Notes: generated by a model not told the origin, from the sequence alone. A DNA stretch of 64,000 nucleotides from Phycicoccus avicenniae (GCF_018139485.1 NZ_JAGSNF010000015.1:1-64000); one strand, 5' to 3'. Positions 53,137-62,461 are shown, counted from the stretch's first letter. A program made the numbers and translations.

Positions 53137-54273
53137 ATGATCCGCCCGTTCACGATCCACGTCGACGACGACCGGCTGGCGCTGCTCGCACAGCGGCTCT
53201 CCACGATCACCTGGCCCAACGTCCCCGAGGGGACAGACGGTCACGGCATCCGCGTGGCCCGCGTGCGCGAGCTCGTCGAGCACTGGCGCAGTGGGTTCGA
53301 CTGGCGAGTGTTCGAGGCAACGCTGAACGAGTGCTCCCACGTCATGAGCGACGCGGGCGAGTACCCACTGCACCTCGTCCACGAGCGTGCGCACGAGGCC
53401 AGCGGCGTCCCGATCGTGCTGCTGCATGGATGGCCGGACGGCTTCCTGCGCTACCGCAAGCTGATCCCGCGGCTCGTCGACGCCGGACACGACATCGTGG
53501 TCCCATCGCTTCCCGGTTTCGGCTTCTCCGGCCAGCCGCAGGGCCCGGTGACCACGGCTGCCGCGGCGACCCGGCTGCATGAGGCGCTCGTCGAGCTCGG
53601 CGTCGAGCGGTACGCCGTGCACGGTGGGGACTGGGGGAGCGTGGTGGCCGACGAGCTGGCGCGGACCTACCCCGACGAGGTGCTTGCCCTTCACCTGACG
53701 GACGTGCCGTTCCACAAGTTCTTCGAGCTCGACCGAGCCACGCTCACCGAGGCGGAGCGCGCGTTCGTCGCCGAGAACGACGCGTGGGTGGAACAGGCCG
53801 TGTACTACAGCGTTCAGTCCGCGGAACCGCTGACCCTCGCCTACGGGCTCACGGACTCCCCGGTCGGCCTCCTGGCGTGGATCGCGGACAAGTTCGACGC
53901 GTGGAGCGACGAGGTGGACCCGGACGACGTCGTGGGGCTGGCCGCTCTGACGTGGCTCACGAACACGACGTGGTCGGGGATGCGGCTGTACGCGGACGAC
54001 GCCGGCGACTGGAGCGAGGACGGATCTCTCGAGGACGCCTGGAGTGCCGGGCAGGACTCGGAGAGTGACGGGCCGCTGGACGTTCCGACCGGGTTCTCGA
54101 TGTTCCCGCGCGACATCACCCGTCCCCCGAGGGAGTACGCCGAGCGGTTCTACCGTGTCGTCGACTGGCACGACCACGACACGGGTGGTCACTTCGCCGC
54201 CACCGAGGTCCCTGATCTCCTGGCCACGGACCTCGTCGGATTCCTGGACTCGGTGGTCCCGACCCGTTTGTGA
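53137..54273 (+). CDS. Epoxide hydrolase
   Basis: A 378-residue alpha/beta-hydrolase of the microsomal-type epoxide hydrolase group. The N-terminal EHN domain (residues 1-105; PFTIHVDDDRLALLAQRLSTITWP, VRELVEHWRSGFDWRVFEATLNE) covers the active site. The oxyanion element is H97-G-W-P, and the nucleophile is D165 in HGGDWGS. The cap contains the candidate Tyr residues, and the final His is probably the one in HFAATEVPDLL. It adds water to epoxides; the natural substrate is unknown. AGAAGGAG precedes ATG 53137. Confidence 0.9.
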   Translation: MIRPFTIHVDDDRLALLAQRLSTITWPNVPEGTDGHGIRVARVRELVEHWRSGFDWRVFEATLNECSHVMSDAGEYPLHLVHERAHEASGVPIVLLHGWPDGFLRYRKLIPRLVDAGHDIVVPSLPGFGFSGQPQGPVTTAAAATRLHEALVELGVERYAVHGGDWGSVVADELARTYPDEVLALHLTDVPFHKFFELDRATLTEAERAFVAENDAWVEQAVYYSVQSAEPLTLAYGLTDSPVGLLAWIADKFDAWSDEVDPDDVVGLAALTWLTNTTWSGMRLYADDAGDWSEDGSLEDAWSAGQDSESDGPLDVPTGFSMFPRDITRPPREYAERFYRVVDWHDHDTGGHFAATEVPDLLATDLVGFLDSVVPTRL

Positions 54274-54431
54274 GGTCCGTCCTCAGCGACGCCGGGCGGG
54301 GGTCGGCGGCCAGGAGCGTCGAGGCGTGCGACGGCACGAACGAGTGCCACCGCAACCTGGACGTCCGCGCCCTCGCCCTGGAAGACGAGACGAGAGATGG
54401 GCGCACCGCCCCGCGATGGTGAGGTGCGGGG

Positions 54432-55184
54432 TCAGGCGTGCCGACTGTCCTCGTCGAACGCCTCGCGGCCGGCGGCGAGGCTCTCGACGAGGCGGACGGT
54501 GGCGTCGTGGGCGCGGACGTCGTCGTGCTCGGCCAGGGCAGCGGCGACGGCGAGCGGTGACCGCGCGTACCTCGCGAGGTCGACTGCCTCCGCCCGCTCG
54601 GCGGCCACGACGTGGAGGACGACACCCGCCCGGGCCCGGTCGGCGCGCTCGAGGAGGTGGTCGTCGACGACCCCGGCGAGGTCCGCGGAGGACACGTACC
54701 CCTCCACGACGTCGCCGGACGACAGGTCGGCCTCGGATGACGACAGCCCGGACGGAGCGATCCGGGGGTCACCGCGCAGCTCGGGCAGGTCGCGCGGCGA
54801 CGCCGCGAAGAGGGCCCGGACGGAGCGTCGGCCCAGCGCGCGCTCGATCCGCGGCACGGCCTCCTCGATCGGAGCGGAGGCCACGCCGGCGACCAGCTCT
54901 CGCAGCCGGGAACGCGCGCGTGAGCGTGACGAGGGGCTGAGGGCGGCGACCGACGGGACGTCGTCCGCCGCGACCGCGAGCAGGTCCCAGGCCGACTTCT
55001 CGGACAGCGGCCGCCCGGGGTCCCGGTGACGCCGCAGGCGTCGCACGTCGCCCTCCTCCACGACCCACTGCCGCCCGATGCGCATCGCGGGCAGCGACCC
55101 CGAGCGGATGCGCTGGTGGATGCGCTGCGGGTGGACGCCGAGCAGCGCGGCGGCGTCGACGACGCTCAGCTGCCTGCGGTCCAT
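54432..55184 (-). CDS. Helix-turn-helix (excisionase-type) DNA-binding protein
   Basis: A 250-residue protein. Residues 1-55 are a MerR/excisionase-like HTH (LSVVDAAALLGVHPQRIHQRIRSGSLPAMRIGRQWVVEEGDVRRLRRH). The remaining ~195 residues are helical, Ala/Arg/Asp-rich and unidentified (RERALGRRSVRALFAASP, GYVSSADLAGVVDDHLLERADRARAGVVLHVV). ATG 55184 with GGGGAG upstream is chosen; a longer frame would run through the divergent promoter. Such proteins are sometimes antitoxins or gene-specific regulators. It is divergent from the GlcG/HbpS-like gene, which it may control. Confidence 0.7.
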   Translation of the reverse strand: MDRRQLSVVDAAALLGVHPQRIHQRIRSGSLPAMRIGRQWVVEEGDVRRLRRHRDPGRPLSEKSAWDLLAVAADDVPSVAALSPSSRSRARSRLRELVAGVASAPIEEAVPRIERALGRRSVRALFAASPRDLPELRGDPRIAPSGLSSSEADLSSGDVVEGYVSSADLAGVVDDHLLERADRARAGVVLHVVAAERAEAVDLARYARSPLAVAAALAEHDDVRAHDATVRLVESLAAGREAFDEDSRHA

Positions 55185-55202
55185 GACTCCCCGTCCGATC
55201 AG

Positions 55203-55230
55203 TACGTTCCCGCAATAGTAGAGGGACGTA
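55203..55230. promoter_or_regulatory. Candidate operator between HTH gene and GlcG-like gene
   Basis: TACGTTCCC (55203-55211) and GGGACGTA (55223-55230) form an inverted repeat with one extra base in one arm. A third related half-site, GGGAAACGT, follows at 55240-55248. A -10-like TACTAT for the HTH gene lies between the first two arms (55220-55215). The AT-rich patch and repeated half-sites suggest autoregulation. Confidence 0.4.
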
Positions 55231-55301
55231 TAGGTATCCGGGAAACGTCGTGCACTACCGTCGACGACATCAGCCGTAGACCGGGCGGTGGTGGAGATGC
55301 T

Positions 55302-55730
55302 GTGACGATGAAGAACGCCCCGCCTCCGCCGACCCTGTCGGCCCAGGCCGCCCGGCGCGTCGTCGATGCCGCTTTCGCCGAGGCGGAGCGGCTCGGGACG
55401 CACGTCGTCGTGTGGGTGCTCGACCCCGACGGACACGACGTCGCGATGGTCCGGATGGACCGCTCCCCGCCCGAGGCCCGGCAGGTGGCCCGCGACCGGG
55501 CGTGGAGCGCCGTCGCGTTCGGGCAGCCGACGACGTGGTGGCGGTCCATCGTCGACGACGACCCGACGCACGACGCCGTGACGCGCGGTGACCGGCTCTC
55601 GCCCGTCGGCGGCGGGGTACCGCTCCGGATCGGCGGCACCGTCGTCGGCGGCCTCGGGGTCGCCGGGGGGACCGGCGACGAGGACGAGGGTGTCGCGGAC
55701 GCCGGGGCGGCCGCGGTCGACGGGTCGTAG
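55302..55730 (+). CDS. GlcG/HbpS family heme-binding-type protein
   Basis: A 142-residue DUF336 protein. LSAQAARRVVDAAFAEAERLGTHVVVWVLDPDGHDVAMVRMD matches the conserved first half (in relatives AxxxGxxVSVAVVDxxGxLVAFxRMD). PVGGGVPLRIGGTVVGGLGVAGGTGDEDEGVADAGAAAV is the conserved second half. HbpS of Streptomyces binds heme and modulates a sensor kinase; GlcG relatives occur in glycolate loci. GTG 55302 is spaced best to GGAG; ATG 55308 is an alternative. Confidence 0.85.
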   Translation: MTMKNAPPPPTLSAQAARRVVDAAFAEAERLGTHVVVWVLDPDGHDVAMVRMDRSPPEARQVARDRAWSAVAFGQPTTWWRSIVDDDPTHDAVTRGDRLSPVGGGVPLRIGGTVVGGLGVAGGTGDEDEGVADAGAAAVDGS

Positions 55731-55750
55731 CCGACCGGATCCTGAACCGG

Positions 55751-58744
55751 TCAGGAGGTCGGCAGGACGAGCGACTCCGGGGACTCCGGCGCCGGGACGT
55801 CACCGAGGTGCGCCGCGACGAACTCGTCGTAGGCCACCGGACGCCCGACGAAGTAGCCCTGCGCGTAGTCGACGCCGAGGTCGCGCACCATCGTCAGCTC
55901 CTCCTGCGAGGACACGAACTCCGCGACGGTCCCCTTGCCGAGGTTGCGCGCGACGTCGACGATCGAGCGCAGCAGCTGCCGGTCCGTCGTCGACGCCAGG
56001 GCGTCGGTGACGAACTCGCCGTCGATCTTCACGTAGTCGAAGACGAGGTGCTTGAGGTAGTAGAACGAGCCGTACCCGGCGCCGAAGTCATCGAGCGCGA
56101 AGTGCGTGCCGAGCGCCCGCAGGCGCTCCCCGAACCCCTTCGCCGCGGGCACGTCGCCGACGGCGGCGGTCTCGGTCACCTCGAGGACGAGGGACGACGG
56201 GGCGACGCCGTGCTCCTCGAGCGCCTCGAGCAGCGCCCGCTCCACGTCCGGGTGGCCGATGCTGTGCCCGGACACGTTGACCTCGAGCGTGAAGTCGGGG
56301 TCGACCCGCTGCAGGTCGGCGAGCATCGCGACGGAGTGCCGCAGCACCCACGCGTCGAGCGCCGGTGCCAGGCCGGTGAGCTCGGCGACGTAGACGAAGC
56401 GCGCGGGCGGGACGAGCTCGTCCCCGAGCCGGAGGCGGACGAGGCTCTCGGCCCGGGTGACCGAGCCGGTCCGGATGTCGAGGATCGGCTGGAGGTGCAG
56501 CTCGAAGCCGTCGTGCGCGAGCGCGTGCTCGATCCGCGAGCGCCACTCCATCCGGGCCCCGATGCGCGGGTGCCGGTTCTCGCCGCTGGACATCATGACG
56601 TAGCCGTCGCGGCCGGCGTCCTTCGCGTCGTACATGAGCATGTCGGCGAGGACGAGGACGTCGGAGCCGTCCTTCGCGGCACCCTCGAAGGTCACGACGC
56701 CGATGCTCGCCGTGACCCGCTGGTGCACGCCGTCCAGGGAGGCGCAGTGCTCGCGGATCGCGTCCACCATGGCCCGCGCCACGGTCTCCGCGCCGGCCTC
56801 GTCGGACTCCGGCAGGAGGACGGCGAACTCGTCCCCGCCGAGCCGGACGACGATGTCGGACTCGCGCGCCCGGCCTCGCAGGATCGAGCCGACCGAGGTG
56901 ATGAGGGTGTCGCCGACGGCGTGGCCCAGGGTGTCGTTGACCTCCTTGAAGTGGTCGAGGTCGACGAGGAGGAGCGCCCCCCGCGGCCCGTAGCGGTCGC
57001 ACACCGACTGGTGCTGGGCGAGGGCCTGCTCGAAGAAGCGACGGTTCGGCAGACCCGTGAGGGCGTCGTGGTCCGCCACGTACGCGAGCCGCTCCTCGTA
57101 CCGCCGACGCTCCGAGACGTCGACGACGTTGACGATGATCTCCTCCCCGCCCTCGGGGTCCGGGACGAACCGGCTGCTCGTCGCGACGTGGACGATCGCG
57201 CCGCCCGGGCCGGGAACGGCCCACTCGGCCTCGACGAGCCGGCCGGCGCTGAGGATCGTGTCCTCGACAAAGGCCTCGACGTCGGCGGCCGCGAGCGGGA
57301 CGAGGTCGCTCGCCCGCAGCCCGACGATCTCCGCCGCCGGGCGGCCGAGCATCGCGACGAGGGCCCGGTTCGCCTGGGTGATGACCCCCATCGTGTCGAG
57401 GACGGCGACCCCCTGCGGCGAGTCCGCGATGAGCCGGTCCGCGCGGGCCCGCTCCCGGCGCAGCCGCTCCAGGGCGACGTGGTCCTCGGTGACGTCCTGC
57501 CACATGAGCACGGCCCGGCCGGGGACGTCGTCCCCGTGGCTCAGGGGGACCGCGTCGACGGACATCACCCGGGTGCGCCCGTCGCGGTCGGTGCTCGCGA
57601 TCCGCTCGCCGACGACCCGCTCCCCTCGCAGGGCCCTCGTCGACGGGCGCTCCTCGAGCGGTATCGGCAGCCCCGACGGGGTGTGCTTGCGCACGACCTC
57701 CTCGAGCATCACCGGCTCCTCGCCCTCGGTGGCGAGCGCGTCCCCGAGCAGGGTGCGGGCGCTCTCGTTGTGCAGGTCGACCCGGCCGTCGGGACCGAGG
57801 AGGAACAGCCCGACGGGCAGGGCCTCGACGATCGTCCGCAGGTCCTGGGACGCCTCCTCCGCACGGGTCCGGGCGGCGGCCTCCCCGTGCAACGCCTCGT
57901 CGACCTGGGCCCGGACGGTCGCGATGACCATCGCGAGCAGGCCGGCCAGCAGCATGAACGCCTGAAGGACCAGCGCTCGCTCGCCGTAGGGCCCGATCCG
58001 GCCGAAGGGTCCGCCGTCGAGCCCGTGGACCATGACGAGGGTGACGACCCCGACGAGGGCGCCCTCCGCGGCCGCGATCGGTGTGGGGAGCCGCAGGCCC
58101 GCCCACACGACGAGGACGAAGGGCAGGAACGCGAGCGGCAGCGTCTGTCCGGGCCCGAAGACCCATCCGACGAGGAGGACCGTGCCGACGGCGAGCAGGA
58201 GCGACTCGAGGACGACGGGGCGGGTCAGCGTGCGGCGGCCGTTGTGCAGCACCCAGGGTCCGGCGATGACGACGACGGCGGTCATGTTCCGCATCCACCA
58301 GCCGATGCCGGTGCCCCAGCCCACCTGCGCGTCGGTCGTCGAGATGGCGAGGACGCCGACGACGGCGCTCGCGGCCGAGCCCGCGGAGGCCGCGATGGCG
58401 AACCGGTAGAAGGCCGCGAGGTAGCGCAGCCGCGTCGTCCCGGGCCGGCGGGCCCGGTACACGTCCCGGGTCACGACGACGAGGACGACGTTGGCGGCAC
58501 CGAGGAGTGCGGCGGCGAGGAGCGGGGCGCCGGTGAGCCCGTTGCCGATCGCGGCGAGGGCCCCGACGAGGGCGGCGGACAGGGCGACCTCGCGACGCCC
58601 CCGGGCCCCGAGGAGCCACAGCGCACCGACCCCCGCGGCAGGCCAGAACAGCGCGAGACCCGAGCTGGAGAGGACGGTCTGGCGACCCACGACGATCGCG
58701 AGCGCGAAGAGCACGGCGAACAGAGCGGCCCGGCGGAACATCAT
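55751..58744 (-). CDS. MASE1-PAS-PAS-GGDEF-EAL cyclic-di-GMP protein
   Basis: A 997-residue membrane signalling protein. Residues 1-290 hold eight or so membrane helices of MASE1 type (SSSGLALFWPAAGVGALWLLGAR; WWMRNMTAVVVIAGPWVL). Two PAS domains follow (about 315-435 and 445-560). The GGDEF domain (about 565-725) has an intact RLGGDEFAVLLP. The EAL domain (about 740-985) has ESL in place of EAL, but keeps NVSG, VTET, DDFGAGYGSF, VKID and AQGY; the AEGVE loop reads AEFVSS. It probably makes c-di-GMP, and phosphodiesterase activity is uncertain. ATG ATG at 58744/58741 follows GGGAG; the large upstream frame is antisense to other genes. Confidence 0.9.
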   Translation of the reverse strand: MMFRRAALFAVLFALAIVVGRQTVLSSSGLALFWPAAGVGALWLLGARGRREVALSAALVGALAAIGNGLTGAPLLAAALLGAANVVLVVVTRDVYRARRPGTTRLRYLAAFYRFAIAASAGSAASAVVGVLAISTTDAQVGWGTGIGWWMRNMTAVVVIAGPWVLHNGRRTLTRPVVLESLLLAVGTVLLVGWVFGPGQTLPLAFLPFVLVVWAGLRLPTPIAAAEGALVGVVTLVMVHGLDGGPFGRIGPYGERALVLQAFMLLAGLLAMVIATVRAQVDEALHGEAAARTRAEEASQDLRTIVEALPVGLFLLGPDGRVDLHNESARTLLGDALATEGEEPVMLEEVVRKHTPSGLPIPLEERPSTRALRGERVVGERIASTDRDGRTRVMSVDAVPLSHGDDVPGRAVLMWQDVTEDHVALERLRRERARADRLIADSPQGVAVLDTMGVITQANRALVAMLGRPAAEIVGLRASDLVPLAAADVEAFVEDTILSAGRLVEAEWAVPGPGGAIVHVATSSRFVPDPEGGEEIIVNVVDVSERRRYEERLAYVADHDALTGLPNRRFFEQALAQHQSVCDRYGPRGALLLVDLDHFKEVNDTLGHAVGDTLITSVGSILRGRARESDIVVRLGGDEFAVLLPESDEAGAETVARAMVDAIREHCASLDGVHQRVTASIGVVTFEGAAKDGSDVLVLADMLMYDAKDAGRDGYVMMSSGENRHPRIGARMEWRSRIEHALAHDGFELHLQPILDIRTGSVTRAESLVRLRLGDELVPPARFVYVAELTGLAPALDAWVLRHSVAMLADLQRVDPDFTLEVNVSGHSIGHPDVERALLEALEEHGVAPSSLVLEVTETAAVGDVPAAKGFGERLRALGTHFALDDFGAGYGSFYYLKHLVFDYVKIDGEFVTDALASTTDRQLLRSIVDVARNLGKGTVAEFVSSQEELTMVRDLGVDYAQGYFVGRPVAYDEFVAAHLGDVPAPESPESLVLPTS

Positions 58745-58893
58745 CACTCCCACGTGTTGTCGACGGCCCCTGCCGTCCCGCGAGTATCGCCGCCGCGGAC
58801 CGCCAGGCGCCAGCCCGGGGGCCGGGATCCCGGACGCTCGCCGGTCATCGTGACCCAACGGCCCGCCGTCGGGTCGTCCGAACGGCGGAGCCC

Positions 58894-59922
58894 TCAGCGC
58901 TGGGACGCGTCCGAGACCTCGCCGACGAGCTCCTCGATGACGTCCTCGAGGAAGACGACCCCGACGACGCTGCCGTCGGCGCGCACGACCCGCGCGAGGT
59001 GGGAGCCGGTGCTCTGCATCGTCTGGAGCACCGACTCGACCTCGTCGTCCGGTCGGACGGTCGCCATGTGCCGGAACCGCTTGGCCGGCACCGGCTCGTG
59101 CCGCTCGTCGTCGTCGGCGTAGAAGACGTCCTTGAGGTGGAGGTAGCCCGACATCTCGCCGGAGGCGTCGAGCACCGGGAACCGGGAGAAGCCGTGCTTG
59201 GCGACGAGCCGCTCGAGGTCGTCCGGCGTCGCCGTCGGGGTGAGCGTCACGAGCGCGTCGAGGGCGACCCCGACGTCGGCCGCGTCCTTGTCGCTGAACT
59301 CCAGGGCCGCGCCGAGGCGCTCGTAGTCGTCGTCGCCGACGAGGCCCTCCTCGCGGGACTCGTCGAGGATGTGGGCGACCTCCTCGGCGGTGAACGTCGA
59401 GGAGACCTCGTCCTTGGGCTCGACCCCGAAGAGCCGGATGACCGCCTTGCTCACCCAGTCCATCGCGAGGATGACCGGCGCGACGACGCGGGCGACCATG
59501 ACGAGCGGCGGGACGAGGACGATCGCGGCCCGCTCCGGCTTCGCGATGGAGATGTTCTTCGGGATCATCTCGCCGTAGACGACGTGGAGGAAGACGACGA
59601 TCGCGAGGGCGAGGAGCAGGGCGACGACGTCGGCGACGGCGTCGGGGGCCCCGAGCGCGTGGACGACGGGCTCGAGGGCGTGGTGCAGCGCGGCCTCGGA
59701 GATGGCGCCGAGCAGCACCGAGCACACGGTGATGCCGAGCTGCGCGGTCGCGAGCAGGATGCCGGTCCGCTGGAGGGCGTGGAGGGCGACCTGGGCGCCC
59801 TTGCTCCCGGCCTCGGCGAGCGGCTCGAGCTGGCTGCGCCGGGCCGACATCGCGGCGAACTCGGCGCCGACGAAGAAGGCGTTGGCCGCCAGGAGCAGGA
59901 CGGTGACGGCGACGGTGGTCAC
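58894..59922 (-). CDS. CNNM/DUF21 membrane protein with CBS pair (hemolysin C-like), short form
   Basis: A 342-residue protein. The N-terminal DUF21 domain (to about residue 190) has three helices and AANAFFVGAEFAAMSARRSQLE, LGITVCSVLLGAISEAA and VYGEMIPKNISIAKPE. A CBS pair follows (about 205-335; SRFPVLDASGEMSGYLHLKDVF, ARVVRADGSVVGVVFLEDVIEELVGEV). The CorC/HlyC C-terminal domain is absent. GTG 59922 overlaps the stop of the upstream paralogue (GTGA). Family members move or sense Mg2+ or Co2+; here the two genes probably form one hetero-oligomer. Confidence 0.9.
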   Translation of the reverse strand: MTTVAVTVLLLAANAFFVGAEFAAMSARRSQLEPLAEAGSKGAQVALHALQRTGILLATAQLGITVCSVLLGAISEAALHHALEPVVHALGAPDAVADVVALLLALAIVVFLHVVYGEMIPKNISIAKPERAAIVLVPPLVMVARVVAPVILAMDWVSKAVIRLFGVEPKDEVSSTFTAEEVAHILDESREEGLVGDDDYERLGAALEFSDKDAADVGVALDALVTLTPTATPDDLERLVAKHGFSRFPVLDASGEMSGYLHLKDVFYADDDERHEPVPAKRFRHMATVRPDDEVESVLQTMQSTGSHLARVVRADGSVVGVVFLEDVIEELVGEVSDASQR

Positions 59923-61277
59923 GGGCGGGCCTCCGTCGCGGTCCCCGCGCCGTCGTCCGTCGCGGTCCCCGCGCCCTCGTCCGACCCGGTGGGGGTGAGC
60001 CGGAGCCGGTCCACGCGGTGGCCCTCCATGTCGACGACCCGGGCGGTCCACCCGTCGACGGCCGCCTCGTCGCCGACCTCGGGCACCCGGCCGAGGGCGG
60101 CCATGACCCAGCCGCCCACGGTCTCGTAGGCGGGGCCCTCGGGGACGGGGGCGCCGATCCGGGCGCGGACCTCGTCGGGGCGCCACAGCCCGGGCACGGT
60201 CCACGAGCCGTCGGGCAGGCGCCGCCCGGTCGTCTGGCCGCGGTCGTGCTCGTCGCTCACCTCACCGACGATCTCCTCGACGAGGTCCTCGAGGGTCACG
60301 ACGCCGGAGGTGCCGCCGTACTCGTCGACGACGACGGCGAGCTGCATCCCGCCGCCGCGCAGCCGGACGAGGAGCGGGTCCAGGCGCAGCGTCTCCGGGA
60401 CGAACACGGCCGGCGTCATGAGTGCGGACACCGGGACGTCCGCCCGGCGCTCGAAGGGGACGGCGATGGCCCGCTTCACGTGGACGATGCCGTCGACGTC
60501 GTCCCAGTCCGAACCGAGGACCGGGAAGCGCGAGTGACCGGTGTGCCGGGCGAGCGCGACGAGGTCGGCCGCCGTCTCGGTGCGCTCGATCGAGGTGGCC
60601 CGCGACCGCGGGGTCATGACGTCGGCGGCGGTCTGGTCGCCGAACCCGAGCGAGGCGGTGACGAGGCGGGCCGTGCCGCTGTCGAGGGTGCCCGCGGCGG
60701 CCGAGGTCCGCACGAGCGAGGCGAGCTCGGCGGGGCTGCGGGCGGCCGACAGCTCCTCCTGGGGCTCGATGCCCATCGCCCGGAGGGTCCGGTTGGCGAC
60801 CCCGTTGAGCAGGGCGATGAGCGGCTTCGCGGCCGCCCCGAACCAGTAGACCGGCGCCGCGGACACCTTGGCCGTCGCGAGTGGCAGGGACACGGCGAGG
60901 GTCTTCGGGACCATCTCGCCGACGATCATCGAGAAGAGCGTCGCGATGACGAACGCCGCGGCCGACCCCACGGACGAGGCCGCCCCCTCCCCGAGGCCGA
61001 GGCCCTGGAGCGGACCGCTGAGCAGCACGCCGACCGACGGCGCGGCGATGAAGCCGAGGATCAGCGTCGTGAGGGTGATCCCGACCTGGCAGGCGGACAG
61101 CTCGGTCGAGAGCTGCCGGTGCGAGCGGAGCACGGACCGGGCGCGCGGCTCCCCCGCGTCGACGGCCCGCTGCACGGCGGGACGGTCCAGGGCGACGAGC
61201 GAGAACTCGGCCGCGACGAACAGGGCGGTGCCCACCGTGAGCGCGACGCCCACGAGCAGGAGGAGCCAGGGGGTCAT
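59919..61277 (-). CDS. CNNM/CorC family hemolysin-like protein, long form
   Basis: A 452-residue paralogue of the downstream gene. It has a DUF21 domain (LFVAAEFSLVALDRPAVQRAV; LTTLILGFIAAPSVG; IVGEMVPKTLAVSLP), a CBS pair (about 205-330, MTPRSRATSIERTET; VVDEYGGTSGVVTLEDLVEEIVGEVSDEHD) and a CorC/HlyC domain at the C-terminus (about 345-430, WTVPGLWRPDEV). The last residues repeat DEGAGTATDDGAGTATE. Likely an Mg2+ efflux or sensing protein. ATG 61277 begins directly at the first helix. Confidence 0.9.
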   Translation of the reverse strand: MTPWLLLLVGVALTVGTALFVAAEFSLVALDRPAVQRAVDAGEPRARSVLRSHRQLSTELSACQVGITLTTLILGFIAAPSVGVLLSGPLQGLGLGEGAASSVGSAAAFVIATLFSMIVGEMVPKTLAVSLPLATAKVSAAPVYWFGAAAKPLIALLNGVANRTLRAMGIEPQEELSAARSPAELASLVRTSAAAGTLDSGTARLVTASLGFGDQTAADVMTPRSRATSIERTETAADLVALARHTGHSRFPVLGSDWDDVDGIVHVKRAIAVPFERRADVPVSALMTPAVFVPETLRLDPLLVRLRGGGMQLAVVVDEYGGTSGVVTLEDLVEEIVGEVSDEHDRGQTTGRRLPDGSWTVPGLWRPDEVRARIGAPVPEGPAYETVGGWVMAALGRVPEVGDEAAVDGWTARVVDMEGHRVDRLRLTPTGSDEGAGTATDDGAGTATEARP

Positions 61278-61354
61278 CGGGCCGGATGTCGGTAGTGGTC
61301 CATGGTGGGGACCAGCGTACGGCCCCGCGCGCCGCCGCCCCGCTCCCGACGCCG

Positions 61355-61380
61355 GGGGCTCCCCCCGACGGGGGAGCCCC
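61355..61380. repeat. Perfect hairpin in divergent intergenic region
   Basis: GGGGCTCCCCC pairs with GGGGGAGCCCC (11 bp) around CGAC. It lies between the CNNM gene start (61277) and the ABC gene start (61454), where no terminator is needed because the genes diverge. TTGACC at 61396-61401 next to it may be a -35 box for the ABC operon. Confidence 0.6.
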
Positions 61381-61453
61381 GGATCCACCGGGGGGTTGAC
61401 CCCCACGCCGGGTGAGGCTGCCAGGATCGAGGCATGACACCAGGGGCACACGC

Positions 61454-62461
61454 ATGACCGCGACAGCACCGACCGGCGGCCGGATCGAGATCGCCGGCCT
61501 CACGAAGCGCTTCCGCGGCTTCTCCGCCGTCGAGGACCTGAGCTTCGACGTCGAGCCCGGACGGATCACCGGCTTCCTCGGGCCGAACGGGGCGGGCAAG
61601 ACGACGACGCTGCGGATGGTCCTCGGCCTCGTCCGGCCGACGTCCGGCTACGCGACGATCGGGGGCTACCGCTACGGCGAGCTCGAGCGCCCGCTGTCGA
61701 CGGTCGGCGCCGCCCTCGAGGCGACGAACTTCCACCCCGGCCGCAGCGGCCGCGACCACCTCCGGGTGCTCGCCGACGCCGCGTCCATCCCGACGGCCCG
61801 GGTCGACGAGCTCCTCGAGCTCACCGGCATCCCCGCCGCGGCGCGCAAGCGGGCCGGGGCCTACAGCATGGGGATGCGCCAGCGGCTCGGCCTCGCCGCC
61901 GCGCTGCTCGGCGACCCGCAGGTCCTCGTCCTCGACGAGCCGACGAACGGTCTGGACCCCGAGGGCATCCGGTGGCTGCGCGGGTTCCTGCGCCGGCTCA
62001 GCGACGAGGGCAAGACGATCCTCGTCTCCAGCCACCTCCTGCGCGAGGTCGAGGCGACCGTCGACGACGTCGTCATCATCGCCAACGGCCGACTCGTCCA
62101 GGCCGGGACGATGGCCGACCTGCGCGGCACCGCCGGTGCGCTCGTGCGCACCTCCGACGCCGAGGCGCTCGCCGGGGCGCTGCGCGTCGCCGACGTCACG
62201 AGCAGCCCCGGGGAGGAGCCGGACACCCTCGTCGCCGAGACGACCGACCTGCGGCTCGTCGGCGACGTCGCCCTGCGGGCCGGCCTGCCGGTCTACGGCC
62301 TCGAGCCGCGCAGCACCGACCTCGAGCAGCTGTACTTCTCGCTCACCGAGGGCACGAACCGCAACGAGGGCGCGCAGTCCGCCGCCGACCAGCAGGTCCC
62401 CCACCAGCCCGCCCCCGACCAGGATCCCGGCGCCGCGAGCGCCGAGGAGGTGTCCTCGTGA
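61454..62461 (+). CDS. ABC transporter ATP-binding protein
   Basis: A 335-residue ATPase of the drug/lantibiotic-export (DrrA/BcrA-like) kind. Walker A is GPNGAGKTT, the signature motif is YSMGMRQRLGLAAALL, Walker B is VLVLDEPTNGLDPEG, and the switch His is in VSSHLL. Residues after about 215 form the regulatory tail seen in this group; the last 30 are low-complexity (QQVPHQPAPDQDPGAA). It powers the permease encoded next, with a GTGA overlap. Confidence 0.93.
   Translation: MTATAPTGGRIEIAGLTKRFRGFSAVEDLSFDVEPGRITGFLGPNGAGKTTTLRMVLGLVRPTSGYATIGGYRYGELERPLSTVGAALEATNFHPGRSGRDHLRVLADAASIPTARVDELLELTGIPAAARKRAGAYSMGMRQRLGLAAALLGDPQVLVLDEPTNGLDPEGIRWLRGFLRRLSDEGKTILVSSHLLREVEATVDDVVIIANGRLVQAGTMADLRGTAGALVRTSDAEALAGALRVADVTSSPGEEPDTLVAETTDLRLVGDVALRAGLPVYGLEPRSTDLEQLYFSLTEGTNRNEGAQSAADQQVPHQPAPDQDPGAASAEEVSS

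Noticed and set aside
55751-59725. Extended 1324-codon version of the GGDEF-EAL protein
   Set aside because: The extra N-terminus is an alternative frame of the CNNM gene. The ATGATG with GGGAG at 58744 begins directly at the MASE1 helices.
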